From an uncultured Bacteroidales bacterium (GTDB lineage Bacteria > Bacteroidota > Bacteroidia > Bacteroidales > FEN-979): a DNA stretch of 42,959 nucleotides. Both the position numbers and the translations under genes were made by a program. Location: NCBI GenBank assembly GCA_903824935.1, contig CAIJYT010000144.1, positions 1-42,959 on the forward strand, given 5' to 3'. Shown here piece by piece: positions 9,324 to 18,300 of this stretch; the first letter of the stretch is position 1, and every line of letters starts with the position of its first letter. The notes beneath the pieces were generated by a model. It had not been told where the DNA came from, ran no database searches, and saw nothing but the letters and a program-made list of their open reading frames with translations.

Positions 9324-9860
9324 ATGCGGGAAACCTCAGAAATAGTACTTGAAAATATCTTTCAGCGAAGGAGTGTGAGAATCTTTACGGGTGAAGCTGT
9401 TGATCATAGTGAACTGATGACTTTAATGAAAGCCGCAATGTCAGCACCTTCGGCAAGGAACCGCCAGCCGTGGGCCTTTGTTGCGATTACAGAGCGCAGC
9501 ATACTGGATCAGCTTGCCGAAGGACTTCCAAAAACGAAAATGCTTTACCAGGCAGGGGCCGCTATCATCGTTTGCGGGGATTCCTCTGTCGAACTCCAGG
9601 ATGGGGCTGCCGACTTATGGTACATTGATGCAGCGGCCTGTTCCGAGAATATCCTGCTGGCAGTCCAGGCAATGGACCTGGGTGCGGTGTGGAGCGCCCT
9701 TTATCCATATGAAGAAAGGTCAGGTCACGTGGCGAAAGTCCTTGGCCTGCCTGCTCATATCCAGCCCTTCTCTGTTATTCCGATCGGACATCCCGCAGGT
9801 GACGAGATGCCGAAAGACAAATTCAGGCCCGAAAGAATACATTGGGAGAAATGGGAATAG
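9324..9860 (+). CDS. Nitroreductase-family flavoprotein
   Basis: A 178-residue member of the FMN-dependent nitroreductase family, usually dimeric oxidoreductases that use NAD(P)H to reduce nitro compounds, quinones or flavin. Characteristic are the N-terminal FMN-phosphate segment FQRRSVRIFTGEAV, the SAPSARNRQPWAFVAI strand and the later DAAACSENILLAVQAMDLGAVW helix, which closely resemble family members annotated as nitroreductases in anaerobes. The substrate cannot be read from the sequence. It begins a three-gene run in one direction with a PAS protein and a thioredoxin-fold lipoprotein, 45 and 12 bases apart. Confidence 0.9.
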   Translation: MRETSEIVLENIFQRRSVRIFTGEAVDHSELMTLMKAAMSAPSARNRQPWAFVAITERSILDQLAEGLPKTKMLYQAGAAIIVCGDSSVELQDGAADLWYIDAAACSENILLAVQAMDLGAVWSALYPYEERSGHVAKVLGLPAHIQPFSVIPIGHPAGDEMPKDKFRPERIHWEKWE

Positions 9861-9905
9861 CTTTACCGGGCAACTAAAACAGAAAAATAACATCTAATTG
9901 ACAGG

Positions 9906-10241
9906 ATGATGGAATGGATTGAGAAGCTTGACGGGTCGGTGATAGTGAGTGACCTTAATGGGAAAGTGATTTACGCTAATGAGACAGCAGGACGAGTTTT
10001 TGTCAAACCCGGCGAACCGCCCCTGATTGGCCGTGACCTGATGAGCTGCCATAACGGGAATTCAAAAAAGATTATTGGGGAAATAATGGAATCAAGGGTT
10101 AAGAATGTATATACTATTGAAAAAAAAGGCAGGAAGAAGCTGATCTATCAGACCCCCTGGATCGTTGACGGGGAGCTGAAAGGGCTTGTGGAATTATCTC
10201 TTGAGATCCCTTTTAACCTGCCTCATTTTGTACGAGAGTAA
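9906..10241 (+). CDS. Stand-alone PAS-domain miniprotein
   Basis: A 111-residue protein that is essentially a single PAS domain: LDGSVIVSDLNGKVIYANETA, the helix around LIGRDLMSCHNGNSKK, and two final strands with QTPWIVDGELKGLVELSLEIP. The CH motif at about 49-50 resembles the PAS part of DUF438-type proteins, where an N/C-CH-P segment is common. No effector domain, signal peptide or membrane segment is visible, so it would have to work as a sensor subunit or ligand binder with a separate partner. It sits 45 bases after the nitroreductase and 12 bases before the lipoprotein gene, suggesting one transcript. Confidence 0.75.
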   Translation: MMEWIEKLDGSVIVSDLNGKVIYANETAGRVFVKPGEPPLIGRDLMSCHNGNSKKIIGEIMESRVKNVYTIEKKGRKKLIYQTPWIVDGELKGLVELSLEIPFNLPHFVRE

Positions 10242-10253
10242 TAAAACCAAAAT

Positions 10254-11489
10254 ATGAGGAAAATTTTCGGGTTGTTAATCCTGGCAGCCATTCTTTCCGG
10301 CGGATGTATGCATCGCAATACACTGAAACAAGGGCCTTATCTCGGCGTCATCCGTATCGACAGTTCCGATGATAAAACAGACCTTCCTTTCAACATGATC
10401 TACGCACAGACACCCGACGGTCAGAAAGTCATGCAGGTGAGCAATGCAGGTGAGGTGATTATGATCAATGAATTTGCAGTCTCCGGGGATACGGTTTTTA
10501 TGAAATTTCCTGTTTTCACCTCCGAGATCATCGCTTTGATAAGGCATGATTCACTTATCGGAAGATATTATCCGAAAGGCAAAGAAGATGGATCCTGGTA
10601 TAAATTTTATGCTATTCAGGGGATGACCGACAGGTTTCCCTGGGCAAATAAGAAACCAGATGCAAACCTTACAGGCCGTTGGAAGATCAGCGAAAACAGA
10701 GGCAATACCGATTCAGCATTCCTGATTGGTGAATTTGTTCAGGACAGTAACCATATTGCAGGTACTATTCTTGATCCCGCCGGCGATTATCGATTCCTCG
10801 AAGGAAAAGTTTCGGGGAATAAATTCATGATCTCAGCAGTGGACGGCGCTCATACCTTGATACTGACAGCCGACATTTCCCCAGGTGGTAAACTTGAGAA
10901 CGGAAGGTTAACAGGAGGCCCGAGATGGAAAACCAGCTGGAAAGCTGAGAGAAATGAGACTTACATGCTTCCTAAGATGGATGAGCTGCTAAAGTTAAAA
11001 CCCAATGCCCCTTTGTTCAATTTCAGCATGCCCGATATCAATGGTGACATAGTTACACTTAATGATCCGAAATTCAAGGAGAAGGTGGTCATTGTGATAG
11101 CTATAGGCACATGGTGCCCGAACTGCCTTGATGAAACCATGTTTTTTAAAGACCTTTACACTTCATACAAGGACAAGGGGCTTGAGATCGTGGCCCTTTG
11201 CTTTGAAGGCAAGTCTTTTGAAGCATCGAAAAAGCCTATGGAAAGGTTTATTGCCCATACAGGGGCAGGATACTCCTTCCTTTATGCAGGCCCCCGCGGC
11301 AGCGAAGCCCTGCATTCAGTGCTGTATAACCTGGAAGGCCGCTGGGCCTACCCGTCATCAATCTACATTGACAGGAAAGGGGTGATAAGAAAGGTAGAAA
11401 CAGGTTTTTACGGCCCCGGAACCGGGAAGCATTACAAAGACTATTCTGAAGAAACCACGAAATTTATAGAGAAGTTGCTGAATGAATAA
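10254..11489 (+). CDS. Thioredoxin-fold (TlpA-like) lipoprotein
   Basis: A 411-residue exported lipoprotein with lipobox LSGGC (Cys18). The first about 240 residues are an all-beta region without a name I can give, containing a possible repeat of GRW/GRWKISENRG-type strands. Residues about 250-411 are a TlpA/redoxin domain with GTWCPNCLDE, active-site cysteines 288 and 291. Such proteins reduce disulfides or mature cytochromes in the periplasm, and Bacteroidota encode many. The Trp-Cys-Pro-x-Cys centre is intact, so redox activity is likely. The stop is followed at once by a palindrome and octamer array shared with the convergent fabH gene. Confidence 0.88.
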   Translation: MRKIFGLLILAAILSGGCMHRNTLKQGPYLGVIRIDSSDDKTDLPFNMIYAQTPDGQKVMQVSNAGEVIMINEFAVSGDTVFMKFPVFTSEIIALIRHDSLIGRYYPKGKEDGSWYKFYAIQGMTDRFPWANKKPDANLTGRWKISENRGNTDSAFLIGEFVQDSNHIAGTILDPAGDYRFLEGKVSGNKFMISAVDGAHTLILTADISPGGKLENGRLTGGPRWKTSWKAERNETYMLPKMDELLKLKPNAPLFNFSMPDINGDIVTLNDPKFKEKVVIVIAIGTWCPNCLDETMFFKDLYTSYKDKGLEIVALCFEGKSFEASKKPMERFIAHTGAGYSFLYAGPRGSEALHSVLYNLEGRWAYPSSIYIDRKGVIRKVETGFYGPGTGKHYKDYSEETTKFIEKLLNE

Positions 11490-11492
11490 AAG

Positions 11493-11525
11493 GCGAAATA
11501 TTTCGCTATTTCGCTACTTCGCTAC
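11493..11525. repeat. Palindrome and three octamers between convergent genes
   Basis: GCGAAATATTTCGC (11493-11506) is a perfect 14-base palindrome. It overlaps the first of three units, TTCGCTAT, TTCGCTAC and TTCGCTAC (11502-11525), followed by a run of T. The spacer of 40 bases between the lipoprotein gene stop and the fabH stop contains little else, so this probably ends transcription from one or both sides. Confidence 0.8.
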
Positions 11526-11529
11526 TTTT

Positions 11530-12519
11530 TTAATACGCCCACTTAACCCATACGCTTCCCCAGGTAAACCCTCCCCCGAAAGCAGCAAGTATCACATTGT
11601 CGCCTTTCTTCAGTTTGTTTTCCCATTCCCAGAGACATAACGGTATGGTGCCTCCGGTGGTATTGCCGTAACGTTCAATGTTTATCATGACCCGGTCTGT
11701 TCCGACTCCCATGCGTCGGGCAGTAGCATCTATAATGCGCAGGTTTGCCTGGTGAGGAACGAGGTATGCAACATCTTCCGATTTCAGGTTGTTCCTTGCC
11801 ATGATCTCTGCTGCCGCATCCGCCATTTTAGTCACTGCAAATTTGAAAACAGGCTGACCTTCCTGGTATACGAAATGTTCTCCGGCATCAATTGTCTCAT
11901 ATGATGATGGTTTCAGTGAACCACCGGCCTTCATGTGAAGGTGTACCCTGCCCGATCCGTCCGATTGCATGATGGAATCCATGATCCCTACTTCATCTTC
12001 GGTAGGCTCAAGTAAAATCGCACCTGCGCCATCCCCAAACAGGACACAGGTTTCCCGGTTGGTGTAGTCTACGATGGATGACATTTTATCGGCCCCCACA
12101 ACAATGGCTTTTTTAATTGAGCCCGTCTCGATGAATTTGGATGCCGTCACCAGTGCATAAATAAGACCTGAACAGGCAGCATTCAGGTCGTAACTGAACG
12201 CATTCTTTATCCCGGCCTTGTCACAGATTATATTTGCTGTTGCAGGGAATACCATATCAGGTGTAACAGTAGCGCAGATCAAAAGACCAATCTCTTCGGG
12301 ACGGGTTCCTGTTTTCTCACACAGGGCTTTTACGGCTTCGGCTCCCATATCGGAAGTTCCAAGACCTTCTCCCTTCAGGATATGCCTTTCCTTAATGCCT
12401 GTACGCGACATGATCCACTCATCCGAGGTATCGACCATGGATTCCAGCTCTTTATTGGTAAGAATGTAAGGAGGAACCCAACCCTGAATTCCTGTGATTG
12501 CAGCCCTGATCCTGGTCAT
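11530..12519 (-). CDS. fabH: 3-oxoacyl-ACP synthase III
   Basis: A 329-residue condensing enzyme that starts fatty-acid synthesis by joining an acyl-CoA primer to malonyl-ACP. The Cys-His-Asn triad is visible: Cys116 in LNAACSGL, His256 in VPHQANLR and Asn286 in ERYGNTTGG. I chose Met at 12519 (MTRIRAAITG), which begins the family fold and lies 10 bases after the plsX stop; an earlier Met at 12564 would add 15 residues and overlap plsX. It is last in the DUF177-rpmF-plsX-fabH operon, an order kept across many bacteria. Confidence 0.97.
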   Translation of the reverse strand: MTRIRAAITGIQGWVPPYILTNKELESMVDTSDEWIMSRTGIKERHILKGEGLGTSDMGAEAVKALCEKTGTRPEEIGLLICATVTPDMVFPATANIICDKAGIKNAFSYDLNAACSGLIYALVTASKFIETGSIKKAIVVGADKMSSIVDYTNRETCVLFGDGAGAILLEPTEDEVGIMDSIMQSDGSGRVHLHMKAGGSLKPSSYETIDAGEHFVYQEGQPVFKFAVTKMADAAAEIMARNNLKSEDVAYLVPHQANLRIIDATARRMGVGTDRVMINIERYGNTTGGTIPLCLWEWENKLKKGDNVILAAFGGGFTWGSVWVKWAY

Positions 12520-12529
12520 TGGATGATGT

Positions 12530-13489
12530 TTAAAAATTGTTGATTGTGTACTGCTCAAGCGCATGTTTGATTTTGGCAGGCAGCTCAGCTAAGGTGATTT
12601 CCCTCGAAAGCAGGATCATGTTTTTAATTGCTGTACTGTTTGAGATCCCATGGCCGACGATCACGTTCCCGTTCACGCCCAGGATTGGGGTGCCTCCATA
12701 AATCTCATAGTTGAAACGGTCGAGATAAGAATCTTTGATCCCGCGTTTCACCAGGACCCTGTACATGGCTTCTATCTGTTTCAGCACGATGTTTCCGACA
12801 AAACCATCGCATACGATGACATCAATATTATCCCTGAATAATTCCCTTCCTTCAACATTTCCGATGAAATTATAGTCTTTCGAATCTTTCATCAGCTGGA
12901 AGGCCGACTGGGTGGTAAGACTGCCTTTTTTTTCTTCTGATCCTATACTGAGAAGGCCTACCCTGGGATTCTTGACATGGAATACATATTCTGCAAAAAG
13001 CGACCCCAGCAGCCCGAACTGGTACATGACGTCGGGTTTGGCATCAGGATTGGTTCCCACATCAATAAGAATGGACATCCCTCCGTTCTCTTTTGCAATA
13101 TAAGCAGGAGAACTCGGGCGGATAATTCCCTGGATATTCCCGACACTGTAAATCGCTCCGACAAGCATGGCACCGCTGCTTCCCGCACTGGCAAAGGAAT
13201 TGATCTCCTCATGTTTCAGAAGCCGGAAACCTGTTGAAATACTTGAGTTTGGCTTGTTAACAAGAGCCTTTGTGGGGCTTTCATCCATCTCTATCAGATC
13301 GGGAGCATCCACGATATCAAATATCGAAGGACTTACATTTTCTTCCTTCAGGAAAGCAAGAATAATATCCTTGTCCCCGATCAAAACGATCTTGTCGCTG
13401 GGAGGTAGCTCTTTATGAGCCATTAATGCACCATGCAAAGTAGCATTAGGTGCAAAATCCCCTCCCAAAACATCTAACCCGATCCTCAT
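12530..13489 (-). CDS. plsX: Phosphate acyltransferase PlsX
   Basis: A 319-residue peripheral membrane enzyme that converts acyl-ACP to acyl-phosphate, the donor for PlsY in phosphatidic acid synthesis. It shows the family start MRIGLDVLGGDFAPNATLHGA, the SAGSSGAMLVGA segment and CDGFVGNIVLKQIEA. The position between rpmF and fabH fits the conserved cluster that links ribosome and membrane lipid synthesis. Confidence 0.97.
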   Translation of the reverse strand: MRIGLDVLGGDFAPNATLHGALMAHKELPPSDKIVLIGDKDIILAFLKEENVSPSIFDIVDAPDLIEMDESPTKALVNKPNSSISTGFRLLKHEEINSFASAGSSGAMLVGAIYSVGNIQGIIRPSSPAYIAKENGGMSILIDVGTNPDAKPDVMYQFGLLGSLFAEYVFHVKNPRVGLLSIGSEEKKGSLTTQSAFQLMKDSKDYNFIGNVEGRELFRDNIDVIVCDGFVGNIVLKQIEAMYRVLVKRGIKDSYLDRFNYEIYGGTPILGVNGNVIVGHGISNSTAIKNMILLSREITLAELPAKIKHALEQYTINNF

Positions 13490-13549
13490 TAGACAGAAAT
13501 TTGGTGAACGACTGATTAATTCGTCGGCGAATAATCCCGCATTTCCGGA

Positions 13550-13735
13550 TTATTCCGCAGCTGCCTTTACAACAGCCTGCTTCCCACGGTAATAACCGCA
13601 TTCCGGACATACCCTGTGGTAAAGAACCGGTGCGCCGCAATTGGTGCAAAGGGCAAAGGTAGGGCTTTCAGCTTTATCATGTGTCCTTCTTTTATCCCTG
13701 CGTTGATTCGAAATTTTTCGTTTAGGATGTGGCAT
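13550..13735 (-). CDS. rpmF: Ribosomal protein L32
   Basis: A 61-residue basic protein of the large ribosomal subunit. The start MPHPKRKISNQRRDKRRTH is the family signature. Four cysteines in the pattern CTNC...CPEC form a zinc ribbon, so this is the zinc-binding form. The C-terminal tail (GKQAVVKAAAE) is ordinary. It lies 60 bases upstream of plsX and 67 bases downstream of the DUF177 gene, with a heptamer array in that second spacer. Confidence 0.97.
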   Translation of the reverse strand: MPHPKRKISNQRRDKRRTHDKAESPTFALCTNCGAPVLYHRVCPECGYYRGKQAVVKAAAE

Positions 13736-13776
13736 ACTATTTATGTATTAATGTTAATCTGATAATTAAATTCAAA

Positions 13777-13804
13777 ATTCGTTATTCGTTATTCGTTATT
13801 CGTT
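13777..13804 (-). repeat. Four exact heptamers starting at the DUF177 stop codon
   Basis: ATTCGTT is repeated four times without error at 13777-13804; read with the genes it is AACGAAT. The DUF177 stop codon TAA (13803-13805) overlaps the first unit met. The array occupies much of the 67-base spacer before rpmF, inside an operon of essential genes. Confidence 0.92.
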
Positions 13805-14324
13805 ATTCCTTTTCTTTAAGCTTTCTTAGGACTTCCCATCGCGGATCAGGCTCATGAGTAAAGTCAGGATCTTCAAGTCTCTTTATAACGTCAGGATTAC
13901 AAAGACTTTTTCCTTTACTGTCATTCCCGTGAACACGGTGTGCCGGCAACATCACGCACACATATTCATAAAGGAAGTGACTGATATCAACCCGGCCATC
14001 AGATTCCTTGATAATCAGGATGTCTTCACTTTCTTCCTCATAGTGGTCGCTGAGCTTTACAACCAGGTTCTGCTTGCCGGCGATTTCAATAACCAGCGGA
14101 TCCCCGCATCGATCACAAACCATACCGAGGGTCCCAAGGATATCGAAAAGGAAAACAAGCATCCGCTCATCTTTCTCCATCTCAGTGAGGATCTTTATTT
14201 TGCAGTCAGTGATATCACTGTAACTATAATGTTCAAAGAACGAATGATCTAAAGTGAGTTCAAAATTATGCAGTCCGGGTTTCAATCCACTGAACTGGAT
14301 CTGGTATTTCTCCATTTTGTCCAC
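13803..14324 (-). CDS. DUF177 (YceD-like) protein
   Basis: A 173-residue cytoplasmic protein of the DUF177/YceD family, which almost always precedes rpmF and has been linked to 23S rRNA accumulation and large-subunit assembly in other organisms. The family's CxxC pair is seen in MVCDRCGDPLVIEI; the later NLVVKLSDHYEEESEDILII segment is also typical. It is the first gene of the operon, with a near-consensus promoter directly upstream. Confidence 0.88.
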   Translation of the reverse strand: MDKMEKYQIQFSGLKPGLHNFELTLDHSFFEHYSYSDITDCKIKILTEMEKDERMLVFLFDILGTLGMVCDRCGDPLVIEIAGKQNLVVKLSDHYEEESEDILIIKESDGRVDISHFLYEYVCVMLPAHRVHGNDSKGKSLCNPDVIKRLEDPDFTHEPDPRWEVLRKLKEKE

Positions 14325-14342
14325 TTGACTTCAAAAAGCCTG

Positions 14343-14374
14343 CAAAATTAAAAATTTATTTGATGACTACCAAA
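14343..14374 (-). promoter_or_regulatory. Near-consensus promoter for DUF177-rpmF-plsX-fabH
   Basis: On the minus strand, TTTG (14371-14374), 20 bases and TAATTTTG (14343-14350) match the Bacteroidota consensus at every defined base. The -7 box ends 18 bases before the DUF177 start codon, so the leader would be about a dozen bases. Confidence 0.75.
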
Positions 14375-14404
14375 ACTGTTATAAGCCATATACTTGTATT
14401 TCTA

Positions 14405-14412
14405 TATATTTG
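14405..14412 (+). promoter_or_regulatory. -7 box for the proline dehydrogenase gene
   Basis: TATATTTG matches the -7 consensus and lies 19 bases before the chosen ATG at 14432. This placement would put the in-frame Met at 14360 upstream of the transcription start, supporting the shorter protein. The -33 region is weak. Confidence 0.45.
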
Positions 14413-14431
14413 CCCCATAAAATTCAAGATT

Positions 14432-15343
14432 ATGTTCAATACGATTATAACCTGGATGATCCCTTTCATGCCCAAAAAACTGGTATGGATCTTCTCTAAA
14501 AAATACATTGCCGGCGAGACTATCGATGATGCGGTAAAAGTAAGCAGGGCGCTCAATGCCGATGGTATAAAGATCACCATTGACCTTCTCGGAGAGTTCA
14601 TAACAACGCTTGATGAGGCTGCCGAAAATAAAGCGGCCTACCTCACTATCATTGACAGGATCCAGAAAGAAAAGATTGACGGGAATTATTCTTTGAAACC
14701 AACAAGTTTCGGATTGCTTCTTGATAAGCAGGTATGTTTTGCACATATCCTCGAAATCGTTGCCAAAGCCGCTTCCTACGGCAATTTTGTTCGTATCGAC
14801 ATGGAGGACTCACCTTGTACCGACCTTGAGATCGAACTCTTCAGGAAGCTGAAACAGGAATTCCCGGCGAATGTCGGGCTGGTAGTCCAGGCCTATATGA
14901 GACGAACGCTACAGGACCTTAAAAACCTGAAGGATATTCATTCGGCTGAAACTCCTTTGAATTTCAGGCTTTGTAAAGGTATTTATGTTGAACCTGAGGC
15001 AATTGCATATAAAAAGTACCCCGAGGTCAATGAGCATTACCTTGAGGATCTTGAGTTCATGTTTGCCAACGGTTATTACCCGGGCATTGCAACCCATGAC
15101 CGGCCTCTGGTTGAAGGCGCGTATAAACTGATTGAAAAATACAATGTCCCCGGGAAAATGTACGAATTCCAGATGCTTTACGGTGTAACCCCCGATTTAA
15201 GAAAGAGCATAGTTGATAAAGGGCATACGATGAGAGTTTACGTTCCTTTCGGCAGGGAATGGTTCGGTTATTCGACACGCCGGTTGAAGGAAAACCCGAA
15301 AATGGCAAGCCTCATTATTAAGGCGATTTTCGTCAGAGGATAA
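14432..15343 (+). CDS. Proline dehydrogenase
   Basis: A 303-residue FAD enzyme that oxidises L-proline to pyrroline-5-carboxylate and passes electrons to quinone. Barrel motifs include DMEDSPCTDLEI, RLCKGIYVEPE, and the C-terminal substrate and FAD signature VYVPFGREWFGYSTRRLKEN. It is the monofunctional form, without the aldehyde dehydrogenase or regulatory parts of PutA. Pyrroline-5-carboxylate dehydrogenase is not nearby. I chose Met at 14432; an extension from 14360 adds 24 residues before the usual start. It converges on the fused flavoprotein gene with 14 bases between stops. Confidence 0.93.
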   Translation: MFNTIITWMIPFMPKKLVWIFSKKYIAGETIDDAVKVSRALNADGIKITIDLLGEFITTLDEAAENKAAYLTIIDRIQKEKIDGNYSLKPTSFGLLLDKQVCFAHILEIVAKAASYGNFVRIDMEDSPCTDLEIELFRKLKQEFPANVGLVVQAYMRRTLQDLKNLKDIHSAETPLNFRLCKGIYVEPEAIAYKKYPEVNEHYLEDLEFMFANGYYPGIATHDRPLVEGAYKLIEKYNVPGKMYEFQMLYGVTPDLRKSIVDKGHTMRVYVPFGREWFGYSTRRLKENPKMASLIIKAIFVRG

Positions 15344-15357
15344 GAAGGATGTACCAA

Positions 15358-18300
15358 TTACTTAAACGCTTTCTCCGGCATCCCGTCACCGCTGAGTCCC
15401 AGCCTTGCAAAATAAGTCGGGACAGGTTTACCCATCAGGCTATCCACATACATTTTTGCAAGGTATTGTCCCAGCATGAAACCCTGGCCCCTCAGGCCGA
15501 GGAACAAACCTGATTCCGGGTCGATAACCATCCTGGGTTCAACATAATAGCCTGCCCATACCGCCTGGAAACCAACTGAAGAAAGCTCAGGTATCCAGTT
15601 TGTAAATACTTCGGAAGCGATCTCAACAAAATCTTCGGAGTTGACCTTTATGTTTTTTTCAGATTCCTGAGGATCTACTGCCGGTGAGGCACAACCAATG
15701 ATTTGCCCTGTTTCGGCCAGTTGCTGACCATACACTGCCGAGAATCCCTTATACTTTCTCCTGTCGATCAGCATGGGAAGCGGGCTTCCGTCTTTTCCAA
15801 GCATGGGCAGGCGGCGTGTTATAAAGGCCTGGTGCTTTACAGAATAAAGCCCCGTGTCAAAGCCGAGCATTTTAGCAAATTTGCCTCCTTCAGGCCCAAG
15901 TGCATTGATGAAGATCTCAGTCTCATATTCAATATATTCCTTCTCATGGTTCAGAGCAAGGACTTTGTAATGGCCGTTCACCCTGCTAACATCCACAAGA
16001 CGGCAATCTTCTTCAATCCTTCCGCCTTTTTCTAATCCAATGCGCCGGATCAGGTCGATAACCCTTCCCGGGGTTGCCTGCCAGCAGTCTTTGGTGATAA
16101 GTGCGGCCAGGTAATTGTTCATTGATGGATTGATCCTGGGAGATATCTCTTTTCGAAAATCCTTTGGCTCAACCATGAAAGCGTTGGACCACGATCTGGA
16201 TGTTTCCAGGGCACTTAACATCTGCTCATCGTGGGCAAACGTTACATAAAGTATTGGCCTGAAATCAATGTTATGGATGTGCTGAAGTTCAGTGAATATT
16301 TCGAGATTATGATTTGCAATATCGCTTAGCTCAGGCACAGAGAAGTTGGGACGGCCGCCTGCTATGTTACGCCAGGAAGCACCTCGCCCGAAATTCAGCA
16401 ATACTGGCTCTTTGCCGGCTTCACTGAGGTAACGGAACAAAGCGCTTCCCCCAATGCCTCCCCCTGCAATCACTGCATTGACCCTGATCTTTTTCGTCTT
16501 CTTCCCGTTGATCTCCGTGATGACCTGTTCATGCACGTTCCTGGGATAAAGCTCTCCCATGGCAACCTGGTTCGACAGGGGTCCCCGGGGTGTCGGTTCA
16601 CCAACTATGCTGATCCCTGTTCCGGCAAGGCGTGTCTTGAGTCGTTTTATACAACGCTTTCCCCTGCACGCCCCCATTCCAAGCCTCGTGGTATGCTTAA
16701 CCTCATCCACAGAGATAAATTTCCATTCACCTATCACTTCCATGATCTCGTCAAGGGTCACATCATCGCAATGACATACGTATGTAGCTCCCTCAGCTGT
16801 ATTCTGGTACGGCTTGAATTCAACAGGCTCAGGATAAGCCGGTTTGACAATAAACCCCCTCACAGCGGTAAGGTCCTTACCGTGTATGTCGACAGTCCTT
16901 ACCCTTGCTATATTCGTTTTATTATGCTTTCGGAAGATCTTCTCTACAACGCCTTCGCCAAGTTTCTTACCATTGTTGTCAACCAGGAAACATTCCGATT
17001 TTTCTTCTACCGCATATTCTATAGGCAGGAACAGCCAGTCTTTTTTCAAATTATAACCGAAGATGGCCAGGCCAGGGCACTGGTAAACACAGTCCATGCA
17101 TCCAGTGCATTTATTGAAATCTATTTCAGGTACATTACTTGTGGATGACTTGGTGATGGCCCCGTTCGGGCATGAAAATGCACAGGGATTGCAGGCAAAA
17201 CCATACAGGCAGTCGATCAGTACGAAGCCTTTCTCATTCATCCTGTCAAGGCCGGGCAGGTATGGATCCTGGATGATACGGACAGGATGCTGCTGGGAAT
17301 CAATATATTCCTTTGAGAGGGAAAGAAAAGCGTCATAATCATAACGTTCGCCCATCTCCTGGATAATCTCATAAGCAACCTGCTGTCCCCTGAGCACCGC
17401 ACTGGTTCCTTCGCCAATACGGATGGCGTCGCCCGCCCCGAAACATTTCCTGCCGAAGACCTCGTTTCCCTTGATAAGAAGCTGGTCGTCGCAGACCAGG
17501 CCTGTGCAGATATTGATGGCATCGATGCCGTCAATAATTTTTTCTGTTCCCGGTATGGGTTTGAAATTTTTACATTCGGCAACCACGGCTCCAATAATGC
17601 CGTCGTGTGTTTCATTCGGGATGGCTTTAAGCAGGATATGGGATGTGAGGACAGGAATTCCAAGCCTTCTCACCCTGTTTGCCTGCACAGGAAAGCCTCC
17701 TTCGTTCGGAAGAGCTTCAATGATGGCCTTTACGCTGGCCCCGGCCTGCATAAGCTGGTATGAGGTGAGGTATCCTATGTTCCCTGCCCCGACGGTGAGT
17801 ACATTCTTCCCAAGCAGGGTCAGTTCGCTGTTCATCATTTTCTGAACCACGGCCGCAGTGAATACCCCCGGGAGGTCATCATTCTCAAAGGTGGGCATGA
17901 ACGGGACTGCGCCGGTTGCAACGATAAGGAATTCGCTGTCAACAAAGTAGATCTCATCGGTGAGGATATTCTTTACTGCAAGCCTCCCTCCTTCAAGGAT
18001 ATCCCATACCGTAGAATTAAGGAATATGCCCTCATGATCCTCACCTGCAAGTGTTTTCGCAATGTCGAAACCTCTCATTCCCCCGAACTTCTGCTCCTTT
18101 TCAAAGAAGAAGAACTGGTGGGTCTGCATCAGGAACTGTCCGCCAATCTTGTCATTATTATCGATCACTATGCAGTCGACCTTATGCCTGTTAAGTTCTT
18201 CACGGGCTGCCAGCCCGGCGGGGCCGGATCCTATAATGACTACCGTCGATTTATACACTTTCAGAGGTTCGTTTTTTTTCACCTCTGAAGGATTTGGCTC

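Noticed and set aside
16531-17148. 205-codon open frame antisense to the fused flavoprotein gene
   Set aside because: Fully inside a gene with clear motifs; no family features or upstream signals of its own.
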